From positions 1 through 64,000 of the forward strand of contig NZ_JAMGBG010000078.1 in the NCBI RefSeq assembly GCF_023516595.1: a stretch of 64,000 nucleotides of DNA, in the 5' to 3' direction. A model generated the notes under the pieces. The model saw only the letters and a list, made by a program, of their open reading frames with translations. It was not told the DNA's origin and did not search any database. This document shows, in pieces, positions 33,714 through 42,225 of this stretch; positions within the stretch are counted from its first letter, which is position 1; every line of letters starts with the position of its first letter. This DNA comes from Streptomyces neyagawaensis (GTDB taxonomy: Bacteria; Actinomycetota; Actinomycetes; Streptomycetales; Streptomycetaceae). The translations under genes were made by a program, and so were the position numbers.

Positions 33714-34882
33714 CACAGGGCCGCCCCCTCTTCGACACCCGCGGAGCCCGCTGTCCCAGCAAGCAGGGACTGCGCGGCGTCCAGTCCGAAGGTGTGGGCC
33801 GGGCTCCAGTGCAGGACGACGTCGGCGCCGGGGACGAGGCGGGCGTCGCGGTCGATGTTCTGTACGTACACCTCGAACTCGGGGCAGACCGAGCTGTCGA
33901 TGACGTACTGCGTGGAGACCCCGATGAAGCTGGTCGCGGCGATCTTCCCGGTGATGCGGTTGCGGCCGACCGGGATCTCGCCCGCGTCGTCCGCGTGCGT
34001 CAGGGTGATCTTCTCGGGGCGGATGCCGACGAGGACCTTGCCGCCGGTGGTGGCGGGCGCCGCACATCGCGCCTCGGGCAGGACGAGCTTGCCGTCGCCC
34101 GCCTTCAGCACGATCTCCTCGCCACTCCTGGAGTCGACCTCGGCCTCGATGAGGTTGGAGGTGCCGAGGAAGTTGGCGACGAAGGTGGTCTTCGGGTTCT
34201 CGTACAGGTCGGCCGGGGAGCCGAGCTGCTCGACCCGGCCGCCGTTCATCACGGCGACCGTGTCGGCCATGGTCATGGCCTCCTCCTGGTCGTGCGTGAC
34301 ATGGATGAAGGTGATCCCGACCTCGGTCTGGATGCGCTTCAGCTCCAGCTGCATCTGGCGGCGCAGCTTGAGGTCGAGGGCGCCGAGCGGCTCGTCGAGG
34401 AGCAGCACCTTGGGGTGGTTGATCAGGGCGCGGGCGACGGCGACGCGCTGCTGCTGGCCGCCCGAGAGCTGGTGCGGCTTCTTGCGCGCCTGCTCGCCGA
34501 GCTGGACCAGGTCCAGCATCTCGTCGACCTGCTTCTTCACGCTCTTGAGACCGCGCCGGCGCAGTCCGAAGGCGACGTTCTCGAAGATGTCGAGGTGCGG
34601 GAAGAGGGCGTACGACTGGAAGACGGTGTTCACCGGCCGCTTGTACGGCGGGAGGTGCGTCACGTCCTGGTCGCCGAGCGACACGGTTCCGCGGGACGGT
34701 TCCTCCAGGCCGGCGATCATCCGCAGCGTGGTGGTCTTGCCGCAGCCGGAGGCGCCGAGGAGGGCGAAGAAGGAACCTTCCGGCACGGTCAGGTCGAGCG
34801 GGTGCACGGCGGTGAAGGAGCCGTAGGTCTTGCCGATGCCGGTGAGGCGGACGTCACCGCTGCTGTTCTGTGTGGTCTTCAT
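33713..34882 (-). CDS. potA: Polyamine ABC transporter ATP-binding protein PotA
   Basis: The 389-residue ATPase has Walker A GASGCGKT (43-50), signature LSGGQQQR, Walker B VLLLDEP and the switch His in THDQEEAM. A C-terminal TOBE domain (about 290-365) follows. It powers import through PotBC. The ATG at 34882 lies 8 bp after the potD stop codon. Confidence 0.94.
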   Translation of the reverse strand: MKTTQNSSGDVRLTGIGKTYGSFTAVHPLDLTVPEGSFFALLGASGCGKTTTLRMIAGLEEPSRGTVSLGDQDVTHLPPYKRPVNTVFQSYALFPHLDIFENVAFGLRRRGLKSVKKQVDEMLDLVQLGEQARKKPHQLSGGQQQRVAVARALINHPKVLLLDEPLGALDLKLRRQMQLELKRIQTEVGITFIHVTHDQEEAMTMADTVAVMNGGRVEQLGSPADLYENPKTTFVANFLGTSNLIEAEVDSRSGEEIVLKAGDGKLVLPEARCAAPATTGGKVLVGIRPEKITLTHADDAGEIPVGRNRITGKIAATSFIGVSTQYVIDSSVCPEFEVYVQNIDRDARLVPGADVVLHWSPAHTFGLDAAQSLLAGTAGSAGVEEGAAL

Positions 34883-34890
34883 GGTCCTCG

Positions 34891-36135
34891 TCACGCCCCC
34901 GTCAGCTTCGCGAACTTCTCTTCGTACGCCGTCTCTTCCTTCTGGGTGAGGGAGCGGAAGGCGTGGGACTTGGCCGCCATGGCGGCGTCGGGGATGATCA
35001 GCGGGTTGTTCGCCGCGTCCTCGTCGATCTTGGCCAGCTCCGCCTTCACGCCCTCCACAGGGCACACGTAGTTGATGTACGCGGCGAGTTCGGCGGCCGG
35101 CTTCGGCTCGTAGTAGTAGTCGATGAGCCGTTCGGCGTTGGTCTTGTGGCGGGCCTTGTTCGGGATCAGCAGGTTGTCGGTCGAGGTCATGTAGCCGCTG
35201 TCGGGGATGACGAAGTCGACGTCCGGGGTGTCGGCCTTGAGCTGGACGACGTCACCGGCCCACGCGATACACGCCGCCAGGTCGCCCTTGCTCAGGTCGG
35301 ATGTGTAGTCGTTGCCGGTGAAGCGGCGGATCTGGCCCTGGTCGACGGCCTTCTGGAGGCGGGCGATCGCCGCGTCGTAGTCGTCGTCGGAGAACTTCGC
35401 CGGGTCCTTGCCCATGTCGAGCAGGGTCATCCCGATGCTGTCGCGCATCTCGGAGAGGAAGCCGATGCGGCCCTTCAGCTTCGGGTTGTCGAGCATGTCG
35501 GAGACCGACTTCACCTCCTCGCCGTCGAGGGCCTTCTTGTTGTAGGCGATGACGGTCGAGATGCCCTGCCAGGGGTAGGAGTAGGCCCGTCCCGGGTCCC
35601 AGTCCGGGCTGCGGAACTGCTGGGAGAGGTTCATGAAGGCGTGCGGCAGGTTGGACGGGTCCAGTTTCTGGACCCACCCGAAGCGGATCAGCCGGGCGGC
35701 CAGCCAGTCGGTCACGCAGATCAGGTCGCGGCCGGTGGCCTGACCGGCGGCGAGCTGCGGCTTGATCTTGCCGAAGAACTCGACGTTGTCGTTGATGTCC
35801 TCGGTGTACTTGACCTTGATGCCGGTGCGCTCGGTGAACGCGTCGAGGCTCGGGTGGTGCTTGCCGCTGTCGTCGACGTCCATGTACTCGGTCCAGTTGG
35901 AGAAGGCGATCTCCTTCTCCTTGGCCGAGTGGTCCTCGGACGAGACGCCCGCGGTGTTCTTCGCCGCGGGGATGCCGCAGGCGCTCAGCGTGCCGAGCGC
36001 GCCGACGGCGAGCGCGCCGCCCGTTCCGGCGCGCAGCAGCGAACGGCGGCTCAGTGCGGCCCTGCCGTTCCTGAGACTGCGCCGCATGGCGGCCACCTGG
36101 GCCGGGGACAGGCGGTCGGGCTCGAACTGCTCCAT
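34891..36135 (-). CDS. potD: Polyamine-binding lipoprotein PotD
   Basis: The 414-residue protein has a long cytoplasmic leader, a twin-arginine motif (SRRSLL) and a lipobox LSAC (Cys near 53), so it is probably Tat-exported and lipid-anchored. The mature part contains the PotD-type blocks NWTEYMD, YTEDINDN, DWLAARLI and GDVVQL. It delivers putrescine or spermidine to PotBC. It is placed 83 bp after the aldehyde dehydrogenase, opening the D-A-B-C order. A second, shorter relative is at 47946-49139. Confidence 0.92.
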   Translation of the reverse strand: MEQFEPDRLSPAQVAAMRRSLRNGRAALSRRSLLRAGTGGALAVGALGTLSACGIPAAKNTAGVSSEDHSAKEKEIAFSNWTEYMDVDDSGKHHPSLDAFTERTGIKVKYTEDINDNVEFFGKIKPQLAAGQATGRDLICVTDWLAARLIRFGWVQKLDPSNLPHAFMNLSQQFRSPDWDPGRAYSYPWQGISTVIAYNKKALDGEEVKSVSDMLDNPKLKGRIGFLSEMRDSIGMTLLDMGKDPAKFSDDDYDAAIARLQKAVDQGQIRRFTGNDYTSDLSKGDLAACIAWAGDVVQLKADTPDVDFVIPDSGYMTSTDNLLIPNKARHKTNAERLIDYYYEPKPAAELAAYINYVCPVEGVKAELAKIDEDAANNPLIIPDAAMAAKSHAFRSLTQKEETAYEEKFAKLTGA

Positions 36136-36218
36136 GCGCGTGATGCCCTTTCGGGAGGTGCCCTTTCGGGAGGGTGGCGAGGTCCGGCCGGAGGTCGGGC
36201 GGCCGGACCCCGGTCTGA

Positions 36219-37754
36219 CTAGCGGTCCCCGAAGATCGTGCGGTGCCAGTCCTTCCTGGCCACCGCCGTATTGTCGAACATGACGTGCTTGATCTGCGTG
36301 TACTCCTCGAACGAGTACGCCGACATGTCCTTGCCGAAGCCGGACGCCTTATAACCGCCGTGCGGCATCTCGCTGATGATCGGAATGTGGTCGTTGACCC
36401 ACACGCACCCGGCCTTGATCTCCCGTGTCGCACGGCCCGCCCGGTACACGTCGCGACTCCACGCGGAGGCGGCGAGCCCGTACGGGGTGTCGTTGGCCAG
36501 CCGGATGCCCTCGTCGTCGCTGTCGAACGGCAGGACGACGAGGACGGGGCCGAAGATCTCCGACTGGACGATCTCGCTGTCCTGGGCGGCGTCGGCGACG
36601 AGGGTCGGACGATAGTACGCGCCCTTGGCGAGTTCCCCCTGCGGCGCCTCGCCGCCGGTGACCACGCGCGCGTAGCCGCGCGCCCGGTCCACGAACCCGG
36701 CGACCCGGTCGCGCTGGACGTGCGAGATCAGCGGGCCGAGGTCGGTGCCGGGCGCGAAGGGGTCGCCCAGCCGGACGGTCTCCATGAGGGCGGCCGTGCG
36801 CTCGACGAACGCCTCATAGAGGGGACGCTGGATGTACGCGCGCGTGGCGGCCGTGCAGTCCTGCCCGGTGTTGATGAGGGCGCCCGCGACGGCGCCGTGC
36901 ACGGCGGCCTCCAGGTCCGCGTCGTCGAAGACGACGAAGGGGGCCTTGCCGCCGAGTTCCAGGTGGAGCCGTTTGACGGTGGCGGTGGCGATCTCGGCGA
37001 CCCGCTTGCCGACGGGGGTGGACCCGGTGAAGGACGTCATGGCCACATCGGGGTGCCCGACGAGGTGCTCGCCGGCCACCCTGCCGGTGCCGGTGACGAT
37101 GTTGATCACACCGTCCGGGATTCCGGCGTCCATGGCGGCCTGCGCGAACAGCAGCGAGGTGAGCGGGGTCAGCTCGGCGGGCTTCAGGACGATCGTGTTG
37201 CCCGCGGCGACCGCCGGGAGGATCTTCCAGGCGGCCATCTGGAGGGGGTAGTTCCAGGGGGCGATGGAGCCGACGACCCCGATGGGCTCGCGCCGTACGT
37301 ACGAGGTGTGGTCCCCGGAGTACTCACCGGCCGACTGGCCCTGGAGGTGCCGGGCCGCGCCCGCGAAGAAGGCCGTGTTGTCGATGGTGCCGGGGACGTC
37401 GAACTCGCGGGTGAGCTTCAGCGGCTTCCCGCACTGGAGCGACTCGGCCCGCGCGAACGCCTCGGCCCGGTCGGCGAGCACGGCGGCGAACCGGTGCAGC
37501 GCGTCCGACCGCTCGCCGGGCGTGGCCCCGGCCCAGCCCGGGAACGCGCGGCGGGCGGCGGCGACGGCCGCCTCCACGTCGTCGGTGCCGGCCAGCTCGT
37601 AGGTGAGGACCTCGTCGCCGGTGGCGGGGTCGACGACCGCGTGCGTGTGACCCGACGTGCCCTTCGTGAGGCGGCCGGCGATGTACTGCGCGCCGGCCGC
37701 GAAGCGTTCCTGCGCGGGGAATCGGTCCGGGGTGGCGGTGCCCGGGTTCTGCAT
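36219..37754 (-). CDS. Gamma-aminobutyraldehyde dehydrogenase-like enzyme (copy 1)
   Basis: The 511-residue aldehyde dehydrogenase has APWNYPLQ, catalytic Glu in LELGGKAP, Cys in NTGQDCTAATR and the C-terminal EEYTQIKHVM. This set is typical of gamma-aminobutyraldehyde and betaine aldehyde dehydrogenases. It would oxidise 4-aminobutanal from putrescine to GABA. It leads into potDABC and the PuuB-like gene on the same strand. ATG 37754 follows GGAGGAG. Another paralogue (49192-50628) shares these motifs. Confidence 0.88.
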   Translation of the reverse strand: MQNPGTATPDRFPAQERFAAGAQYIAGRLTKGTSGHTHAVVDPATGDEVLTYELAGTDDVEAAVAAARRAFPGWAGATPGERSDALHRFAAVLADRAEAFARAESLQCGKPLKLTREFDVPGTIDNTAFFAGAARHLQGQSAGEYSGDHTSYVRREPIGVVGSIAPWNYPLQMAAWKILPAVAAGNTIVLKPAELTPLTSLLFAQAAMDAGIPDGVINIVTGTGRVAGEHLVGHPDVAMTSFTGSTPVGKRVAEIATATVKRLHLELGGKAPFVVFDDADLEAAVHGAVAGALINTGQDCTAATRAYIQRPLYEAFVERTAALMETVRLGDPFAPGTDLGPLISHVQRDRVAGFVDRARGYARVVTGGEAPQGELAKGAYYRPTLVADAAQDSEIVQSEIFGPVLVVLPFDSDDEGIRLANDTPYGLAASAWSRDVYRAGRATREIKAGCVWVNDHIPIISEMPHGGYKASGFGKDMSAYSFEEYTQIKHVMFDNTAVARKDWHRTIFGDR

Positions 37755-37849
37755 GTCGCTCTCCTCCGCCTTGTCCCCCTGTGTCCTGGGGGCGGGTGGC
37801 GTAGCTCCAGCTCGATTTGAGTGCCGATCCTGACAGAGGGATGGGGCAT

Positions 37850-37893
37850 CAACAAGTGATTCCGTTGTTGCCTTTTGGTTACGCGACGGAATC
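37850..37893. promoter_or_regulatory. Nested inverted repeats upstream of the polyamine catabolic operon
   Basis: CAACAA-N9-TTGTTG spans 37850-37870, and GATTCCGT (37858-37865) pairs with ACGGAATC (37886-37893). The AT-rich overlapping dyads in the divergent 211-bp gap look like sites for an Lrp- or TetR-type regulator. The Lrp/AsnC protein at 50822 is one candidate. Confidence 0.5.
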
Positions 37894-37965
37894 TGTCGAC
37901 CAGGTGTCCAGTCGCAGGTGAAAATCGGGGACGGAGTGTCCGTGGCGGGTGCCACACTCGTCGGC

Positions 37966-38532
37966 ATGCTGAAGATCGATTCTTGGGACGCGCTGATCAG
38001 CGAGGTCCAGGCGGGGGCGAGGGTCAAGTACCTGCACTTCTGGGGGCACCGTCCGCGGCCCGACGGCCGGGTGGGGCCTAGCTGTCTGAGTCAGTGGTGG
38101 CCGTCGCCGTTCACGGTGGACGGCGTGGAGTACGCGACGGCGGAGCACTGGATGATGGCGTCCAAGGCCCGGCTGTTCGGTGACGTGGAGGCGGAGCGCA
38201 AGGCCGTCGCGGCGTCGAACCCCGCGATGGCGAAGAAGGTGGGGCGCCTGGTACGCGGCTTCGACGAGGCCCTGTGGGAGCGGGAGCGCTTCGGCATCGT
38301 CGTCGAGGGCAGCGTCCACAAGTTCGCCGCTCACGACGATCTGCGGGCCTGGCTGCTGGGCACGACGGGCCGCGTCCTCGTCGAGGCCAGCCCCCTGGAC
38401 CGCGTCTGGGGCATCGGCCTCGCGGCGGACGACGAACGCGCGATGGACCCCACGCGCTGGCGCGGCCCCAACCTGCTGGGCTTCGCCCTGATGGAGGCAC
38501 GGGAGCGGCTGCTGCGGGGGGAGGAGGGGTAG
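37966..38532 (+). CDS. NADAR-family protein (YbiA-like N-glycosidase)
   Basis: The 188-residue protein has the NADAR pattern: FWGHRP, CLSQWWPSPFTVDG, ATAEHWMMASKA with the conserved Glu, and a closing DRVWGIGL/NLLGFALM. YbiA-type members hydrolyse damaged or reactive riboflavin-pathway intermediates; others are linked to NAD/ADP-ribose metabolism. The ATG at 37966 is chosen as probably leaderless (CACACT ends 7 bp before it); in-frame GTG starts at 37936 or 37918 are possible. It diverges from the dehydrogenase gene. Confidence 0.85.
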   Translation: MLKIDSWDALISEVQAGARVKYLHFWGHRPRPDGRVGPSCLSQWWPSPFTVDGVEYATAEHWMMASKARLFGDVEAERKAVAASNPAMAKKVGRLVRGFDEALWERERFGIVVEGSVHKFAAHDDLRAWLLGTTGRVLVEASPLDRVWGIGLAADDERAMDPTRWRGPNLLGFALMEARERLLRGEEG

Positions 38533-38534
38533 CC

Positions 38535-38561
38535 GGGGGCCTGGGGTGACCGCAGGCCCCC
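38535..38561 (+). terminator. Stem-loop after the NADAR gene
   Basis: GGGGGCCTG (38535-38543) pairs with CAGGCCCCC (38553-38561), three bases after the stop codon. Confidence 0.65.
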
Positions 38562-38612
38562 GCGGCCCTGGGAGCCCCACCGCGGCGGGCCGGCGGAGGT
38601 GGGTTTGGAGGG

Positions 38613-40133
38613 CTATCGGCTCGGCGTAGCGGGGTGGGCGAGCGGCGGCGGGGTGTTCTCGGTCGGTAGGACCAGGGACAGGGACGTGTCGTAGCCGTCG
38701 TCGAAGACGTCGGTGTCCGACTCGTCCGTGCCGTCCGGTGCCACGACGATCAGGACGAAGAAGCCGATGCCCATGAGGAAGCCGGCGATGCCGCAGATGA
38801 TCCCTGCCAGCGCGTGCCCGGGGTTCGTCGCCTCACCCCGGCTCGCCTTGGCTCGGCCGATGATGCCGAAGATCACCGCCATCACGCCCAGCAGGATCGC
38901 CAGCGGCCACATACAGAAGAGGGTGGCCGCGCAGATCCCGAGCACCATCGAGGCGATGCCCATCCCGTTGCTCGGCGGGGGCGGCATGAGCGGCCAACCG
39001 TAACCGGAGGTATGCGTGTGCCCGGCCGGGCCGGGGCCGCCGCCCGGGTACGGCGCATAGCCGTACGGGAACTGCCCGGGTCCGTCGGGGCTGATCGGCG
39101 GGGGCGGCACGGGGGCACCGCTCATCGCGCCGGGCAGGTGGGGTGGGTAGGTGTGGGCTGCCGGGTCCTGCGGAGCGAAGGGAGCACCGGGGCCGGGCAT
39201 CGACGTCGGCGGAGGGTAGGCCCCGGCGGGCACGGGCGGGGGGTATGCGGCGTAGGGCGCGGGCGCCGGGTAGGTCGGCGTCCCGTCGGAGGGCGGGGCG
39301 AACGGGTTGCTGGGGGCGGGCCCCTGCGCAGCAGGGTGCGGAGGCCCTGCGGGGGAAGCGAAGGGGTTGGCGGCGTGCGGCGCCGACACCGGCGCCGGTG
39401 AGGTCGTTCCGGCCGGGGGCGGGGCGAAGGGGTTCGCCGGGTGGGGCTGGGGCGCGGGCGCCGGGAAGACCGTCGTGTCGACCGGTGGCGCGAAGGGGTC
39501 GCGGGCCCCGGACGCGGTGGGGGACGGCGGGGTCCATGCGGGAGGGGTCCCGGGCTCCTGCGCGGCGGGGGCCGCGACCCCACTGGGGCCGGCCCAGGGC
39601 CGGGGTGTCGCGGACACCGGCGCGGGGTTCGTCGCACCGGGGGCGGGGCCGGTCGCACCGGCGGCCGCCTTGTCGAGCGATACCCGGGCAGGATCCGCCA
39701 CGGCGGCATCCACCACGTCCGCAAGCGCAGGCTTGTCGAGCGATACCCGGGCAGGATCCGCCACGGCGGCATCCACCACGTCCGCAAGCGCAGGCTTGTC
39801 GAGCGATACGCGAGCGGCATCCGCCACGTCGGCACTGGCAGGCTTGTCGAACACGACCTTCTGGGTGGGCGCCGACGGCACACGGTCCTCAGGGACGGAC
39901 GGCCTGTCCCCGGGGGCGCCCTCCCCCTCCGACCCCTCCGAGGGGGGCGCGGCAGCCTCCCCGTCAGCAGTCCCCTCGATCGGCGTCCCGGCCGACGCAT
40001 CGGTCTGCGCCTCCGTGCCGGCCCCCTCGCCGGATATCGCACCCTCCCCCGGCGTCACCCAAGCCCCCCGGGGTGTCGGCGGGTCTGCCGGTATCGGCGG
40101 GTCTGCCGGGGTCGTGGCCTCGTCGGACGACAT
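38613..40133 (-). CDS. Proline-rich membrane protein with C-terminal DUF4190 domain
   Basis: About 400 of the 506 residues are disordered and rich in Pro, Ala and Gly. They include two exact copies of a 21-residue unit containing SLDKPALADVVDA and many NPFA.P motifs. The C-terminal 110 residues hold two or three helices (NGMGIASMVLGI, LLGVMAVIFGIIG, GIICGIAGFLMGIGFF), the DUF4190 pattern. Function is unknown; such proteins may be scaffolds at the membrane. ATG 40133 follows AGGGGGA. A longer in-frame start at 40271 lacks a ribosome site and is rejected. Confidence 0.8.
   Translation of the reverse strand: MSSDEATTPADPPIPADPPTPRGAWVTPGEGAISGEGAGTEAQTDASAGTPIEGTADGEAAAPPSEGSEGEGAPGDRPSVPEDRVPSAPTQKVVFDKPASADVADAARVSLDKPALADVVDAAVADPARVSLDKPALADVVDAAVADPARVSLDKAAAGATGPAPGATNPAPVSATPRPWAGPSGVAAPAAQEPGTPPAWTPPSPTASGARDPFAPPVDTTVFPAPAPQPHPANPFAPPPAGTTSPAPVSAPHAANPFASPAGPPHPAAQGPAPSNPFAPPSDGTPTYPAPAPYAAYPPPVPAGAYPPPTSMPGPGAPFAPQDPAAHTYPPHLPGAMSGAPVPPPPISPDGPGQFPYGYAPYPGGGPGPAGHTHTSGYGWPLMPPPPSNGMGIASMVLGICAATLFCMWPLAILLGVMAVIFGIIGRAKASRGEATNPGHALAGIICGIAGFLMGIGFFVLIVVAPDGTDESDTDVFDDGYDTSLSLVLPTENTPPPLAHPATPSR
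39669..39794 (-). repeat. Two exact 63-bp tandem repeats inside the DUF4190 gene
   Basis: Units start at 39669 and 39732 and each encodes 21 residues in frame. A shortened 48-bp related unit follows at 39795. The identity of the two copies points to a recent duplication by slippage or unequal recombination. Confidence 0.85.
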
Positions 40134-40400
40134 GCGCGGGTCCCCCTCTGTTCCGTTCCGCGTCGTGGCGTTGCGTCTCGCGTTGATCCCGTAGTACCGC
40201 TGATCCCGTGCGCCGTACCGAATGACCGGACAGCCGGATGACGGCGCACCATCAGCCGTACCGTCGGTCATGCTAAAGCCCGAGGCCCCCGACGCGGATC
40301 TCGCCGCCTACGATGATCCCCGAGTCATCGATCAGCCGATCACCCGCGTCCCCCGACGAAGACCATCGGTCCGGGCAGGACGCTGTTCCCGGGAGGAACC

Positions 40401-41468
40401 TTGACCGACCACCGCACCGCGCCCGGCGGCACCGGCGCCCGCGATCTGCACGCCTTCATCGCCGGCCTGCCCAAGGCCGAACTGCACGTGCACCACGTCG
40501 GCTCCGCCTCCCCCCGGATCGTCTCCGAGCTCGCCGCCCGCCACCCCGACTCCAAGGTGCCGACCGACCCCGAGGCCCTCGCGGACTACTTCACGTTCAC
40601 GGACTTCGCGCACTTCATCCAGGTGTACCTGTCCGTCGTGGACCTGATCCGCACCCCGGAGGACGTCCGGCTGCTGACGTTCGAGGTGGCCAGGGACCTG
40701 GCCCGGCAGCAGGTGCGGTACGCCGAGCTGACCATCACGCCGTACTCCTCGACGCGTCGCGGCATCGACGAGCGGGCGTTCATGGACGCGATCGAGGACG
40801 CCCGCAAGGCGGCCGAGGCCGAGTTCGGGACCGTACTGCGCTGGTGCTTCGACATCCCCGGCGAGGCGGGACTCGTGTCGGCCGAAGAGACCGTCCGGCT
40901 CGCCACCGACGACCGGCTGCGCCCGGAGGGCCTGGTGTCGTTCGGGCTCGGCGGGCCCGAGGTCGGCGTGGAGCGGCCGCAGTTCAAGCCGTACTTCGAC
41001 CGGGCCATCGCGGCCGGACTGCACTCCGTTCCGCACGCCGGCGAGACCACCGGGCCGGAGACGGTCTGGGACGCGATCAACGAACTGCGCGCGGAGCGCA
41101 TCGGCCACGGCACGAGTTCCGCCAGGGACCCGAAGCTGCTCGCCCACCTCGCCGAGCACCGGATCGCCCTGGAGGTCTGCCCCACGTCGAACATAGCGAC
41201 GCGCGCGGTCCGCACCCTCGACGAGCACCCGATCAAGGAGTTCGTGGCGGCCGGTGTCCTGGTGACCGTCAACTCCGACGACCCGCCGATGTTCGGCACC
41301 GACCTCAACTCCGAGTACGCGGTCGCCGCCCGGCTCCTCGACCTCGACGAGCCGGGGCTGGCCGCGCTCGCGAAGAACGCGGTGGAGGCGGCCTTTCTCG
41401 ACGAGCCCGGCAAGGCCCGGCTGGCCGCCGAGATCGACACCTACACCTCGGCCTGGCTCACCCCCTGA
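40401..41468 (+). CDS. Adenosine deaminase-family protein; possible aminodeoxyfutalosine deaminase
   Basis: The 355-residue protein is a complete adenosine deaminase-type amidohydrolase. It has the zinc-binding HVH near residue 29, the conserved His in HAGE, HGTSS, and the Asp pair in VNSDDPPMF. The N-terminal motif reads HVHHVGSASP rather than the canonical HLDG(S/A), so the substrate pocket differs from textbook adenosine deaminase. To my knowledge, relatives in Streptomyces deaminate aminodeoxyfutalosine in the menaquinone pathway; that assignment here is tentative. The TTG start at 40401 has GGAGGAA four bases before it. Confidence 0.85.
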   Translation: MTDHRTAPGGTGARDLHAFIAGLPKAELHVHHVGSASPRIVSELAARHPDSKVPTDPEALADYFTFTDFAHFIQVYLSVVDLIRTPEDVRLLTFEVARDLARQQVRYAELTITPYSSTRRGIDERAFMDAIEDARKAAEAEFGTVLRWCFDIPGEAGLVSAEETVRLATDDRLRPEGLVSFGLGGPEVGVERPQFKPYFDRAIAAGLHSVPHAGETTGPETVWDAINELRAERIGHGTSSARDPKLLAHLAEHRIALEVCPTSNIATRAVRTLDEHPIKEFVAAGVLVTVNSDDPPMFGTDLNSEYAVAARLLDLDEPGLAALAKNAVEAAFLDEPGKARLAAEIDTYTSAWLTP

Positions 41469-41502
41469 CCCGCACCGGAAGACGACCCGCACCGGAAGCA
41501 CC

Positions 41503-42198
41503 ATGAACCCCCTGCGCACCGTGACCGCCGTGGCTCATCGCGGCGCCCCGTACCGCCACCGCGAGAACACCCTGGACTCGCTGCGTGCGGGGCTCGCGCT
41601 GGGCGCGGACGCCGTCGAGTTCGACGTACGGACGACCCGCGACGGCGTACCGGTCCTGCTCCACGACTCCACCCTGAAGCGGCTGTGGGAGCTGGACCGG
41701 CCGCTCGCGGCGCTGTCCGCCGCCGAGGTGCGGGGGCTCACGGCGGACGGTGTGCCGACGCTGGCCGAGGCCCTGGCCGTCACCGGGGCCAGCCGGGTCA
41801 TGATCGACCTGCCGGGTGCGGCCGACCGCCGGGCGATACGGCAGGTCGTGGGCCTCGTACAGGAGTGCGGGGCGCAGGAGCGGGTGTACTACAGCGCCGG
41901 GGCCGACACCATGCTCGCCCTGCGGGCCGTCGCTCCCGACGCCGAGATCGCCCTCACCTGGAAGACCCTCGCCCCGCCCCGCCCGGCCCTGCTCGCCGCC
42001 GTACGCCCCCGCTGGCTCAACTACCGTTTCGGGTTGGTGAGCCGGGCCCTCGCGGACCGTGTCCACGGCGACGGCTACCTGCTGTCCGTGTGGACGCCGG
42101 ACACCCGTCGCTCCATGCGGCGGCTGGTGGACCTCGGGGTCGACTCCATCACCACGAACCGCGTGGACACGCTGTGCGCGCTGCGGAACGGGACCTGA
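41503..42198 (+). CDS. Glycerophosphodiester phosphodiesterase
   Basis: The 231-residue protein is a compact GDPD domain. It has the catalytic HRG (AHRGAPYRHRENT), the metal ligands EFDV and the second catalytic His in LLHDSTLKR. It hydrolyses glycerophosphodiesters to glycerol-3-phosphate and an alcohol. It has no signal peptide. It lies 34 bp after the deaminase gene and is probably co-transcribed; the ribosome site is weak. It converges on the sigma-factor gene with 27 bp between stops. Confidence 0.87.
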   Translation: MNPLRTVTAVAHRGAPYRHRENTLDSLRAGLALGADAVEFDVRTTRDGVPVLLHDSTLKRLWELDRPLAALSAAEVRGLTADGVPTLAEALAVTGASRVMIDLPGAADRRAIRQVVGLVQECGAQERVYYSAGADTMLALRAVAPDAEIALTWKTLAPPRPALLAAVRPRWLNYRFGLVSRALADRVHGDGYLLSVWTPDTRRSMRRLVDLGVDSITTNRVDTLCALRNGT

Positions 42199-42225
42199 CG
42201 ACCGCGCGCCCGGGTCGCGTCGCCC

